Part shown: piece after piece, positions 13,431 through 21,962 of the stretch | How the letters are laid out: every line of letters begins with the position of its first letter | Position numbering within the stretch: the stretch's first letter is position 1 | Virus record (IMG/VR): IMGVR_UViG_3300028393_000035 | Coordinates: 1-64,000 of that record | DNA: 64,000 bases | Source: a virus | Reading direction: 5' to 3' (one strand) | Notes under the pieces: generated by a model | The model's database searches: none | What the model saw: only the letters and a program-made list of their open reading frames with translations | What the model was told of the DNA's origin: nothing | Translations under genes and position numbers: made by a program

Positions 13431-14674
13431 GTATTACCGCGCCGTATCTTGATCTTGACGAAGAGATCCTTCATCATCTATCAGTTCCTGAATCGATTGG
13501 TTACATTCAGGCAGAACAAATTACTTCCGGTCTAATTGAAGATCAGTCAGTAAAAACTGTTTTTGATTGGCAAATGAATTACATTCGTGAGTATGGCAAA
13601 CATGCTACTCCAGCAGTAATTCAAGATGAATTTGGAATCGCTATATCTGAACCAGAGACCGTTATTGGGGATCTGATTAACAGACTTAGAGAACGTCATA
13701 TTCGCACATATGGTCGTGATATTATTCGTAACCTTGCTGAGATTGCAAATACGGAACCGCTTGCAGTATCTAAGGAAATGCTCAAGGCGGGTCGCGATCT
13801 TGCTGACCTAACACTTAAGCGCGGAGAAGTATTTGGTTCAGGCGATTATCATCGCGCAATGGCAATGTATGACAAGAGGGCGCTTAAGGGTAGAGGTCCA
13901 AGTCTTGGATTCCGTGAAATTGATGATCATTTTAATGGAATGCAGGGAGTAACTTTCCTAATCGCCGCTCCTAAAACTTATAAAAGTTGGATGACCATTA
14001 AGATGGTGCTGAATAACATCACTACTGAAGATGAGCATTTTCCATACTTGTACTCACTAGAACTTCCTGCCAATGAGAGCGATATGCGCCTTCGTTGCAT
14101 GGCTGCAAATGTTCCCTACTGGAAGTACCTTAAGAATTCTCTTATGCCAGAGGATAGGCGAGCAATTGAGGATGCATCTGAGCTAATGGATGAACGCGGT
14201 CAGTTCAGGATTGAAAAACCAGATCAGGGCGAGCGTGGAGTTCAGCGCATGGTAGAACGAGCAATTAATGCCGGTGCTAGCTGCATCTTTATTGATCAGC
14301 TTCAGTACATTGAAAATCGCAAGGGTCTAAACCTTGGTGCGCAAAACAACACTGGTGATTATTTTGAGGTAGTGAATGATCTTCGTAACTACTCTGATCA
14401 AATTCCTATTTTTGTAGTTCATCAGTTCAATCGTTCGGTTATGAATGCAAGCGAAATGCCGGAAATGCAGCAGGGTAAGGGTTCATCTGCAATTGAAGAA
14501 GTGGCAACCCTTTCACTTGGACTTTGGGCAAGCAAGGAAATGCGCAAGAGTAATACATTGCAGATTGGCACACTCGCATCTCGTAACTATTCGTACCAAA
14601 ATTGGGAAGTAGGAGTTCAGCTTTCTCACGGATGTCGGTTTGATATGATTGGTGCAGTGATCGACGATGAGTGA
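13427..14674 (+). CDS. DnaB-like replicative helicase (RecA-fold)
   Basis: A 415-residue protein. The N-terminal ~130 residues are helical, as in DnaB. The RecA-like core starts near 160 ('SLGFREIDDHFNGMQGVTFLIAAPKTYKSWMT'-type sequence). The P-loop is 'APKTYKS' (181-187), which lacks the usual glycine before Lys and resembles the 'PKxYKSW' form of AAA_25/RepA-like helicases. Walker B is 'IFIDQLQYI', and 'VVHQFNR' fits motif H3. It would unwind the phage replication fork together with the primase and DnaE nearby. It follows the loader with a 4-base overlap. Confidence 0.8.
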   Translation: MSITAPYLDLDEEILHHLSVPESIGYIQAEQITSGLIEDQSVKTVFDWQMNYIREYGKHATPAVIQDEFGIAISEPETVIGDLINRLRERHIRTYGRDIIRNLAEIANTEPLAVSKEMLKAGRDLADLTLKRGEVFGSGDYHRAMAMYDKRALKGRGPSLGFREIDDHFNGMQGVTFLIAAPKTYKSWMTIKMVLNNITTEDEHFPYLYSLELPANESDMRLRCMAANVPYWKYLKNSLMPEDRRAIEDASELMDERGQFRIEKPDQGERGVQRMVERAINAGASCIFIDQLQYIENRKGLNLGAQNNTGDYFEVVNDLRNYSDQIPIFVVHQFNRSVMNASEMPEMQQGKGSSAIEEVATLSLGLWASKEMRKSNTLQIGTLASRNYSYQNWEVGVQLSHGCRFDMIGAVIDDE

Positions 14675-14870
14675 GTATCGTCAACAAAGAGCGTATGATC
14701 TAGCTTTGTCTTGTCGGCGCTGTGGACATCCTACTGACGCACAATTTAACCCAAAGACATCAAAGTGGATTACTTGGTGTGAATGCGGTAAAACAGGAAG
14801 TCATTTAGGATCTGATATTGATAAAGAAATTCAAGAACTTATTAAGACTATTCCTAATAAACGCAAGTGA
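14667..14870 (+). CDS. Zinc-ribbon small protein
   Basis: A 67-residue protein with 'CRRCGHP' and 'WCECGKTG', four cysteines spaced as in a zinc ribbon, followed by a short helical tail rich in Lys/Glu. It overlaps the helicase stop by 8 bases and the primase start by 4, so it is translated as part of the helicase-primase set. It could aid DNA or RNA binding by that complex; no direct evidence. Confidence 0.6.
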   Translation: MSEYRQQRAYDLALSCRRCGHPTDAQFNPKTSKWITWCECGKTGSHLGSDIDKEIQELIKTIPNKRK

Positions 14871-15877
14871 AAAAATACTTTGACATTGTAAACACCATTG
14901 ATGTTGATGAGTTTGAGAACGCCATTGGTTTTGAGCCAATGGGTCGAAGCGAAAATGGTGAGGATTGGGGTCAATGCCCAGATCCGTGGAGCATGCACAA
15001 GCATGGCGATAGAACCGGCAAATTTTCAATCAATAGAGAAAAGAGGGTTTTTAATTGCTTTGTTTGTGGTGGCGGTAGCTTGCTTTCATTGACTATGGCT
15101 GTACGCGATTGCACTGAAAGTGATGCAATTAATTGGCTTCATCAATTTTCATCTAAAGTCAATCAAACTAATGAGGGTTTTCTTGAAGAGATCAGTCGAA
15201 TGTTGACTGATAAAGAGATTGAAGAGAAACCGAGCCTACCTTGGTTTAATCAAAACGTATTAAAGCAATGGGAAGGTCAAGATCATGAATGGTTTACAGA
15301 GCGTGGCATTACTGATCAAGTTCGACTTGAATATCATTTGGGAGTAAATACTAAAACGATAAGATCAAATAAAGATCAAACTTTTGAGTCTACGTCAATT
15401 GTTTTGCCGCATTTTTGGCAAGGCAAATTGGTAGGTTGGCAAAACCGTTGGATTGGTGAACGTCCTAAGTGGGTTCCTAAATACACAAATACTGGAGACT
15501 TTCCTAAGAAACCTACGCTTTATGGATTTGATCAAGTCGTTGACGCTAACCAGCCAGTAGTAGTTGTAGAGTCAGTGCCAACGGTTTTGTATTTAGCATC
15601 TTTGGGCATCCCCGCAGTTGCAACATTCGGAGCGACTGTTAGCAAGGATCAAATGGAGATATTAAGAGGTTTTCAACATGGAGTTATTCTTGCTAGGGAT
15701 AATGATGACGCTGGTTGGAAATGGCATAACGATCTTTCTGTATATCTAGAAAGATATATTCCAGTAATGGAAATGGAAGTAGTTTGGGAAGATGATATTG
15801 GAGAAACAAAAATGGTTGAAAACCCAGATGTAACGGTTTGGCTTTATCATAACCCTGTTTATTCCAATGTTCTCTAA
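14867..15877 (+). CDS. DnaG-like primase (zinc finger + TOPRIM)
   Basis: A 336-residue primase. The N-terminal zinc-binding domain has 'CPDPWSMHKHG' (C37, H44 or H46) and 'FNCFVCGGG' (C64, C67), as in CHC2 fingers. A TOPRIM-like domain spans about residues 225-290, with 'VVVVESVPTVLYLASLG' supplying the acidic residue and 'ILARDNDDAGWKWH' the D-x-D motif. The start is a GTG that overlaps the previous TGA stop. It is shorter than bacterial DnaG and lacks its C-terminal helicase-binding domain. It would make RNA primers for DnaE. Confidence 0.82.
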   Translation: MKKYFDIVNTIDVDEFENAIGFEPMGRSENGEDWGQCPDPWSMHKHGDRTGKFSINREKRVFNCFVCGGGSLLSLTMAVRDCTESDAINWLHQFSSKVNQTNEGFLEEISRMLTDKEIEEKPSLPWFNQNVLKQWEGQDHEWFTERGITDQVRLEYHLGVNTKTIRSNKDQTFESTSIVLPHFWQGKLVGWQNRWIGERPKWVPKYTNTGDFPKKPTLYGFDQVVDANQPVVVVESVPTVLYLASLGIPAVATFGATVSKDQMEILRGFQHGVILARDNDDAGWKWHNDLSVYLERYIPVMEMEVVWEDDIGETKMVENPDVTVWLYHNPVYSNVL

Positions 15878-15890
15878 GGTAATACGTACA

Positions 15891-16055
15891 ATGCGTAAGT
15901 ATACAGGCACTGAAAAGACAGAGGTTTTATCTCCAGAAAATCATAAAGTGATTTCTGCTACACTTCGGCGTGTAGGTAAGACATCTATGCAGCAGCTTTC
16001 AGATGCAGAAAAACTTTCTTTATCAGACTCACTTGAATCTGATAAAGAAGTATGA
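15891..16055 (+). CDS. Hypothetical 54-aa protein carrying a hairpin in its coding sequence
   Basis: A short polar protein. A longer frame begins at 15867 inside the primase gene, but the ATG at 15891 has an AAGGT site about 9 bases upstream. The sequence is rich in Ser, Lys and Glu and has no recognisable domain. Its last codons contain a perfect 12-bp inverted repeat (16016-16049), so the region may matter as RNA rather than protein. It lies just upstream of the promoter of the next gene. Confidence 0.5.
   Translation: MRKYTGTEKTEVLSPENHKVISATLRRVGKTSMQQLSDAEKLSLSDSLESDKEV
16016..16049 (+). other. 12-bp perfect inverted repeat near the 3' end of a small ORF
   Basis: TTCTTTATCAGA (16016-16027) and TCTGATAAAGAA (16038-16049) pair perfectly around a 10-base loop. 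No T run follows directly, so it is not a classical terminator. It lies between the primase and the promoter at 16073, and may stabilise or process the mRNA. Confidence 0.6.
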
Positions 16056-16072
16056 TATATTTATAATTGTAA

Positions 16073-16102
16073 TTGGCAAAGAGCCTCATTGTAGGCCATA
16101 AT
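16073..16102 (+). promoter_or_regulatory. Internal promoter before the putative SSB gene
   Basis: -35 TTGGCA (16073-16078), 18-base spacer, -10 CATAAT (16097-16102). Unlike the leaderless promoters, it is followed by an AAAGGA ribosome site before the ATG at 16117. It could boost expression of the following highly expressed protein, polymerase and RecA. Confidence 0.5.
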
Positions 16103-16116
16103 ACAAAGGAAACAAT

Positions 16117-17106
16117 ATGCCGAATTATCAGCCCCGTAGGGGTCTTGGTGCAGTTGAGCAGGCAGCCCAGCGCAAGGGCGGAACAAAGCTTAGGGGTTTT
16201 GCTCCTGAGATTCGCTGGCGTGAAGATGGTGAAAAGAAGTACATTTTGGTTCTCTCTAGTTTTGATGGAGATGATCCTAATGGCGTAGTTGTTGCAGACC
16301 TACATGAGTTTATTCCTGTAGGAAAGGCAGAGAAGGCAAACGGTGAAACATACACCAAGTATGAATCATTTGTATCTCGCAAGGATCCACTTGCAGGAAG
16401 TGAAAGCTATGATGATCTTGAGGATCGTCTTGGCAACAAGCCTCGCACTCGCTGCATCGGTGTAGCTCTTGAACTTGAACCTGAGTTTGAGACAATTAAT
16501 GGTCGTAAGAAGCCTGTAAGGTTTTCTGTTAAGACAGATAGCTTTACTCGTAAGACTGATGACGGAACTGAAGAAGTTGGTCAGCCCGCAATTGGTCTAA
16601 TTGCACAGTCGGCAGCCCTTATGTGGTCGCCGCTTGGTTCAATTGATGAGTCACAGGGACCGCTATGCGACCTCCCGCTTGAAGTTGTTCGTGTTGGCAA
16701 GGACGTAAATTCTCGCTACAACTTTGTTCAGTTCCCGAATATGGAAGTTGATCTATCAGGACTTTTTAATAATCTTGATGGAATCACTTACATTTCAGAT
16801 GAACTTGATGAGGTCAAGGGTGAGCTTATTGCCAAGGGTGATATTGAGGCAGCACAGCTTGTTGGGCAGATCCTTATGGATAAGCGCCTAAATGAGCTTT
16901 CAGATAAGGCTCGCTATGAAGAGCTTGTAGGACCCATTGAGCATATTGAGCAGCGTTTTGGTGGTGCAGGGCGCAAGCCCAAGCCCGCTGCTGTTGCTAG
17001 CAAGCCCGCTCCAACTTCTACTACCTCTGGTGTAGAAGCGAGCCGCGAAGCGTTTGATCGCCTTCGCAAGAATATGGCTGCTAACAGCGCCAATGGCAAT
17101 TCATAA
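16117..17106 (+). CDS. Putative single-stranded DNA-binding protein
   Basis: A 329-residue protein between primase and DNA polymerase. The N-terminus is basic (PRRGLGAVEQAAQRKGG-like) and the body looks beta-rich ('KYILVLSSFDGDDPNGVVVADLHEFIPV'). The C-terminal ~50 residues are a flexible Ala/Pro/Thr/Ser linker and a final short helix. Location, size, an own promoter and ribosome site, and higher GC with few rare codons (suggesting high expression) fit a gp32-like SSB. No OB-fold signature is clear by eye and the tail is not acidic, so this is a contextual inference. Confidence 0.4.
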   Translation: MPNYQPRRGLGAVEQAAQRKGGTKLRGFAPEIRWREDGEKKYILVLSSFDGDDPNGVVVADLHEFIPVGKAEKANGETYTKYESFVSRKDPLAGSESYDDLEDRLGNKPRTRCIGVALELEPEFETINGRKKPVRFSVKTDSFTRKTDDGTEEVGQPAIGLIAQSAALMWSPLGSIDESQGPLCDLPLEVVRVGKDVNSRYNFVQFPNMEVDLSGLFNNLDGITYISDELDEVKGELIAKGDIEAAQLVGQILMDKRLNELSDKARYEELVGPIEHIEQRFGGAGRKPKPAAVASKPAPTSTTSGVEASREAFDRLRKNMAANSANGNS

Positions 17107-17125
17107 ATCGAATCTCCTTTTTGCC

Positions 17126-17353
17126 ATGGATCGCATCGATGATTTCGGTGCGGTCCATGCTAAGGAAGATTTAGAGAATAAACTTGATGCTCTAGAGATT
17201 ATGCTAGAGTCAATTGGTCTTGACGATTCCTCTGTACCATCAATGATGAATTGGATTCAAAGGAAGCATGGTCACGGACAAGAAGGTGGTTTTATTTTAG
17301 GAGTCATTATTGGTATAATGGCTTACGAACACATGATTGAACAGGAAAATTAA
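17126..17353 (+). CDS. Small protein with C-terminal hydrophobic segment
   Basis: A 75-residue protein. An earlier ATG at 17093 is in frame and overlaps the preceding gene, but the 17126 start gives a compact acidic protein ('MDRIDDFGAVHAKEDLENKLDAL'). A hydrophobic stretch 'GGFILGVIIGIMAYEHM' near the C-terminus could be a membrane span. Neither start has a good ribosome site, so coupling to the upstream gene is likely. It ends just before the DnaE start. Function unknown. Confidence 0.45.
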   Translation: MDRIDDFGAVHAKEDLENKLDALEIMLESIGLDDSSVPSMMNWIQRKHGHGQEGGFILGVIIGIMAYEHMIEQEN

Positions 17354-20300
17354 TTGACAAGTTTTGCACCAATCCACAACCATACAGAGTATTCTGCGCT
17401 TGACGGTCTTGCAACGGCTAGAGAGATTGCCATTCGTTGCAAAGACATCGGATGCACATGTTGCGGCATTACAGATCACGGTACAGTAAGCGGTCATCTT
17501 GAGTTTGCAAAAACAATGGCTGAGTTTGATATTAAACCCGTTTTTGGTTGTGAGCTTTACCATGGTGTTAAAACAGAGTTTGGAAAACATGAACGCGATC
17601 AGTCGCACTTTATTGCCGGTGCAATGACTGATGAAGGTCTGCGTAACTTGTGGCGACTTGTTGATGACGCATCAACTAATTATAGGTTTGTCGGTCGTGT
17701 CAATTGGGATATGCTTAAGCATCGCAGCGAAGGTCTTTTTGCAACCTCTGCTTGCATTCAAGGTTTGATTGCTCAAGGCATCATGCACAGTGATCCTTAT
17801 GAACCGCTTAACAAGTATCTTGATATTTTTGGTGATAACTTTTACATGGAAATCCATACTTATCCCGGTGATGAGCATATGGCTCTTAATACTATTCTTG
17901 TTAGTCTCGCGCAGGAAAGAGGTATTCCGCTTATTTATGCAACAGATGCCCACTTTGCTAGCCCAGATCAATATGAGCTTCATGATGCTTTTGTTGCTAT
18001 GCAAACTGGCGAAAGTGTTTACATGCCAACCGAAGAACGTAAGATGTGGCATCCAAAGAGTCTTTACATTCAAGATGAGGCGCAGATTCGTCAATCTTTG
18101 TCATACTTGCCTGAATCAGCAGTAGATGAGGCTCTTAGAAACTCACAGGAGCTTGCTGACAAATGTAACGCGCAGCTACCAGAGGTAAAGCGTCACTTGC
18201 CTACATTTATTCCTAAGGACTCTCCATGGACTCAGAATGAAGGATCGGCAGCAGAGCTGTTCTTTGATCTTGTTGAAAAGGGTCTTGAGCGTCGTTATGG
18301 AGTAGATGCACCTACGGAGGTTTGGGAAAGAGCCGGTCGTGAAATGGAAGTGTTTATTGATGCAGGTCTTGAGCATTACTTCCTACAAGCGTGGGATTTC
18401 TGCGAGTTTTGTAATAAGAATAACATTAAGCGTGGCCCCGGTCGTGGTTCTGCCGCAGGCGCAATTGTGTCATACGCTCTTGGCATTACAGACATTGATC
18501 CGCTTAAGTATGGATTGATCTTTGAACGCTTTTACAATCCCGGTCGTGAAGACGGTTATCCAGATATTGATAATGACTTCCCGGTTGCAGATCGCAAACG
18601 TGTTGGTCAATACCTTATGGATCGTTGGGGTAAGGAAAACGTAAGAACGATTGGTACTATTACAAGACTTAAGCCAAAGGCTGCACTTGATCGCACTTAC
18701 AAGGCTTGTAACATTTCTTATGAAGAAAAAGAAGATCTTAAGAAGATTGTAGATAAGGTGCCAGACATTGACATTCTTGGCGCTGACTCTGTTGGTTGGT
18801 CAGAAGATGTAGACCCCGGCAAAACTGTTTATGTTATGGATCACGTTGGACAAGAGATTCTTGATTGGGCTGACAATGATCGTCGTCGTTATTGGCTTGA
18901 CATTGTTGAAACAATTACATCCCGCATTTCAGGATATGGTGTTCATCCGTCTGGTGTTGTTGTGTCTGATGTTTCACTTAATGATGAACTTCCTTGTATG
19001 TGGAATGCAAAGCAAGAGGTTCAAGTAACTTGTTTCCCAATGACCGATGTTGATAAAAGAATGTTTGTCAAGCAAGACCTTCTTGGACTTCGTAACCTTG
19101 ATACTTTGCAAGAGTGGGAAAATGAATCGGGCAATGTAATTGATTGGTCTAATCTTGATGATGGTCCAGAAGAGATGTGGGAAATGCTTGATCAAGGTCT
19201 TACTCTAGGCGTATTCCAAATTGAAAATGGATACGCTCGTCAATTGTGCAAGGGGTTCAAGCCACGTTCAATTGAAGATCTTGGAATTATCGTTTCGCTT
19301 AACCGTCCCGGTCCTATTCGCTCTGGTGCGCCTGATTCATTTATTCGTCGTCGTAATGGAGACGAAGAAGTAGCATACGATCATCCGATCCTTGAAGATA
19401 TTCTTGAGCCTACTTACGGTTGGTTCTTGTATCAGGAGCAAGTCATCGCATTCTTTAACAAGCTTGGGTATTCGCTTTCTGAGTCTGATGCCGTTCGTAA
19501 GATTCTTGGTAAGAAGAAGCCAGAGCAAATGCTTGCGCTTTACAATGGCGAAGGTGAATGGAAAGATCGTGGATTTGTGCAGGTTGCGCTTGAGAACGGA
19601 ATTGATCAAGCAACACTTGACACTATTTGGAATAAGCTAGAGGATTTTGCTAAATACTCATTTAACAAATCTCATGCTATTGCTTACGCCGTTATTGCAT
19701 TTAGAACGCTGTACGCTAAATACACTGCACCAGCAGAGTTTCTAATGGCTTGCATTCGAACCAACTCAGATGCTGCTGGAAACTACGTTGCCGAAGGTCG
19801 TAGAATGGGCATTAATGTTATGCCTCCAGACATTCTTAGATCTGAAGCAACGATTGCAGTTATTGACGATCAGATTCTCTTTGGATTCTCTGATGTCAAT
19901 GGCGTAGGGGCTGCTGCTGCAAACAAGATTGTAGAAATTAGGCAAAAATATGATATTTCATCCCCTGAGAAACTGTCAGATGCTATTAGTCACGAACAGG
20001 ATCTTTGGGAATGGGCAAAGCAGGATGCAAAGAAAAAGGGCGAACCATTTAAAACAAGGTCGCCTAAGCAAACGATTATGGCTAATAGACTTCCTACGCT
20101 TTATGATGCTGGCGCATGGGATAACTATGAAGATAGGGATATCCTTTTGTCAGAGAGGCAAAAGATGGAGCGTCAGTTACTAGGAGTCATTCTTACAGAT
20201 GAAAGTCATGAGATCTTTCAGGCGCACCAAGAGGTTATTGACGAATGCGACAGCTATTCAGATCTTGATTACAGTCAAGAAAATGAAAGTGTTACAATCC

Positions 20301-20524
20301 CCGGTACAATTACAAGCGTGGTTGAAAAGCTCACAAAGAAGGATAGTAAACCAATGGGTATTATTACCATTGAGTATCAGGGCGACGCCGTAGAATTTGT
20401 TATCTTCCCGAATGATTGGAGTAGATACAAGTTTATGCGCAAGGAAATGGCGGTTGGAATATTTAACTTGACAAAAACCGCCAGAGGTGTTAAATTTAAT
20501 AATGCAGAACTTCTAAGGAAATAA
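17354..20524 (+). CDS. dnaE: DNA polymerase III alpha subunit (DnaE type)
   Basis: A 1056-residue replicative polymerase. The N-terminal PHP domain retains its metal-binding motifs ('HNHTEYSALDG', 'TDHGTVSGHLEF', 'FGCELYHG', 'SHFIAGA', 'TSACIQG', 'ATDAHF'), so it may proofread by itself. The polymerase core has 'RGPGRGSAAGAIVSYALGITD' and the catalytic 'PDIDNDF' (403-409), followed by 'SGYGVHPSGVVVS' and a helix-hairpin-helix region with an OB-like C-terminus. It is slightly shorter than bacterial DnaE (~1160). The start codon is TTG directly after the previous stop. No epsilon exonuclease gene is in the window. Confidence 0.93.
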   Translation: MTSFAPIHNHTEYSALDGLATAREIAIRCKDIGCTCCGITDHGTVSGHLEFAKTMAEFDIKPVFGCELYHGVKTEFGKHERDQSHFIAGAMTDEGLRNLWRLVDDASTNYRFVGRVNWDMLKHRSEGLFATSACIQGLIAQGIMHSDPYEPLNKYLDIFGDNFYMEIHTYPGDEHMALNTILVSLAQERGIPLIYATDAHFASPDQYELHDAFVAMQTGESVYMPTEERKMWHPKSLYIQDEAQIRQSLSYLPESAVDEALRNSQELADKCNAQLPEVKRHLPTFIPKDSPWTQNEGSAAELFFDLVEKGLERRYGVDAPTEVWERAGREMEVFIDAGLEHYFLQAWDFCEFCNKNNIKRGPGRGSAAGAIVSYALGITDIDPLKYGLIFERFYNPGREDGYPDIDNDFPVADRKRVGQYLMDRWGKENVRTIGTITRLKPKAALDRTYKACNISYEEKEDLKKIVDKVPDIDILGADSVGWSEDVDPGKTVYVMDHVGQEILDWADNDRRRYWLDIVETITSRISGYGVHPSGVVVSDVSLNDELPCMWNAKQEVQVTCFPMTDVDKRMFVKQDLLGLRNLDTLQEWENESGNVIDWSNLDDGPEEMWEMLDQGLTLGVFQIENGYARQLCKGFKPRSIEDLGIIVSLNRPGPIRSGAPDSFIRRRNGDEEVAYDHPILEDILEPTYGWFLYQEQVIAFFNKLGYSLSESDAVRKILGKKKPEQMLALYNGEGEWKDRGFVQVALENGIDQATLDTIWNKLEDFAKYSFNKSHAIAYAVIAFRTLYAKYTAPAEFLMACIRTNSDAAGNYVAEGRRMGINVMPPDILRSEATIAVIDDQILFGFSDVNGVGAAAANKIVEIRQKYDISSPEKLSDAISHEQDLWEWAKQDAKKKGEPFKTRSPKQTIMANRLPTLYDAGAWDNYEDRDILLSERQKMERQLLGVILTDESHEIFQAHQEVIDECDSYSDLDYSQENESVTIPGTITSVVEKLTKKDSKPMGIITIEYQGDAVEFVIFPNDWSRYKFMRKEMAVGIFNLTKTARGVKFNNAELLRK

Positions 20525-21604
20525 ATGACAGAAAACACTAAAAAAGCACAGGATCTAGCAGCCAGTCTTCAAAAGAAGTACGGAGAAAAGGCTGGATCAA
20601 TTGGAAGTACTAAATGGCCCCTTGACGTAATTCCAACAGGTTCATTGAGCCTTGATTACTCTCTTGGAGTAGGAGGGTGGCCAGTAGGTCATCTCATTGA
20701 AGTATTTGGTCCACCGGACATTGGTAAGTCATCTGTGATTGGTCTTAATGCTATTGCTAATGCACAGAAGATGGGTAAGTTCTGCGCCATTGTTGCTGTA
20801 GAACCCGGATTTGATGAAGAGTGGGCAAGAAAACATGGAGTCAATACTGACGATCTTGCTATTGCTCGTCCAGACAATGGACAAGATGCGTTTAATATGC
20901 TTGCGCAGATTGTTAATACGCCGGGAGTAGGCTTTGTTCTTTTTGATTCAGTTGGCGCATTGCTTCGTGAGTCAGAGGCAGAGGTTGATGGTAAGCCTGC
21001 TCAGGGTGGTCGCTCTGGACTAATCACTTGGGGCGTTCATAATGTTCTTCAGCCTGCATGGAAGAACAACGTTTCAATCATGTTTATTAACCAAATCAGA
21101 GACAAGATGAATTCTCGTATGCCGGGTGTTGTTGATTCTCCGGGCGGTCATGCTCTTAAGCACACTTGCAGCATTCGTGTTCAACTTAAGGCTGCCGAGT
21201 ATTATCGTGAAAAGATTGGCAAAGAAGATGTAGAAGTTGGTCATAGACTTAAGGCTACTATTCTTCGTAACAAATTCAGTGAAGGATCAAGGCGTACAGC
21301 AGAGTTTGATTACTACAAGATGACTACGCCGATTCATGAAGTTGGTATTGATAAGGGCGCAGACATTATTGATGTGGCCACTAGGCTTGGTTGTATTCAA
21401 CCAGCAGGCGCTTGGTATAAGCACCCTTCGTTTCCCGGAGAAAAGAATCAGATTCAAGGTAAAGCTGCCGTTGGTGAGTTTGTTATGAACAACCCTAAGA
21501 TCCAAGAGCAGTTGCGTCAAGAAGTACTTGAAGCAATGATTAAGGAAACTGGTCCGATTGATAACGTCAAGCCAATAGAGGACGTTATTGAAAATGGCTC
21601 GTAA
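20525..21604 (+). CDS. recA: RecA recombinase
   Basis: A 359-residue RecA. It has an N-terminal helix ('DLAASLQKKYGEKAGSIG'), 'IPTGSLSLDYSLGVGGWPVGHLIEVFGP', Walker A 'GPPDIGKS' (62-69), Walker B 'VGFVLFDSV', and the loop 2/DNA-binding stretch ending in 'INQIRDKMNSRMPG' and 'SPGGHALKH'. It would drive homologous recombination and recombination-dependent replication with the RuvC-like and RecB-like nucleases downstream. It starts directly after the polymerase stop. The Walker A variation (PDI in place of ESS) is mild and Lys/Ser are retained. Confidence 0.95.
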   Translation: MTENTKKAQDLAASLQKKYGEKAGSIGSTKWPLDVIPTGSLSLDYSLGVGGWPVGHLIEVFGPPDIGKSSVIGLNAIANAQKMGKFCAIVAVEPGFDEEWARKHGVNTDDLAIARPDNGQDAFNMLAQIVNTPGVGFVLFDSVGALLRESEAEVDGKPAQGGRSGLITWGVHNVLQPAWKNNVSIMFINQIRDKMNSRMPGVVDSPGGHALKHTCSIRVQLKAAEYYREKIGKEDVEVGHRLKATILRNKFSEGSRRTAEFDYYKMTTPIHEVGIDKGADIIDVATRLGCIQPAGAWYKHPSFPGEKNQIQGKAAVGEFVMNNPKIQEQLRQEVLEAMIKETGPIDNVKPIEDVIENGS

Positions 21605-21962
21605 AGGAACTAATAAAGCAAGGTCGGTAGAACATGAAGAGTTTATTGCAAAGTGTTATCAGGGTCGTAGATCCCCAAGTTCAGGTGCAGCGGATCATGA
21701 TGCTGGCGATGTCAAGGTCGGCAGCGCTAGAATTGGCGGCATACTCTTTGAATGCAAGACCACAGGAGATGCTGAGAAACCTGCTAAGACAACCTTAGTA
21801 ACTAGGATGGAAAAGATCGCAGACGAAGCTTGGGCGGCAGGTTTAGAACCGGCCCTTGCTCTTCGTTTTTATAAACCAGACTCACGACTAGCAGACAGTA
21901 AAGGATTTATTGATCTGGTAGTTCGTAGGGTCGCTGATGATACGGAATCATATGGCAATTAA
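21594..21962 (+). CDS. Putative Holliday-junction-resolvase-like PD-(D/E)xK nuclease
   Basis: A 122-residue protein with the restriction-fold pattern: a basic N-terminus, 'RRSPSSGAADHDAGDVKV' (loop plus the first Asp) and 'GGILFECKTTGD' (E-x-K). This spacing resembles Hjc/VRR-type endonucleases. It starts inside the end of recA at ATG 21594, in preference to a TTG two codons earlier, and lies between RecA and another nuclease of the same superfamily. It probably cuts recombination or replication intermediates; substrate unknown. Confidence 0.6.
   Translation: MARKGTNKARSVEHEEFIAKCYQGRRSPSSGAADHDAGDVKVGSARIGGILFECKTTGDAEKPAKTTLVTRMEKIADEAWAAGLEPALALRFYKPDSRLADSKGFIDLVVRRVADDTESYGN

Noticed and set aside
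13427-14674. Defective helicase because the Walker A lacks the usual glycine
   Set aside because: The 'PKTYKSW' P-loop is a form I know from AAA_25/RepA-like helicases. Walker B and the rest of the core are intact, so it is treated as functional.
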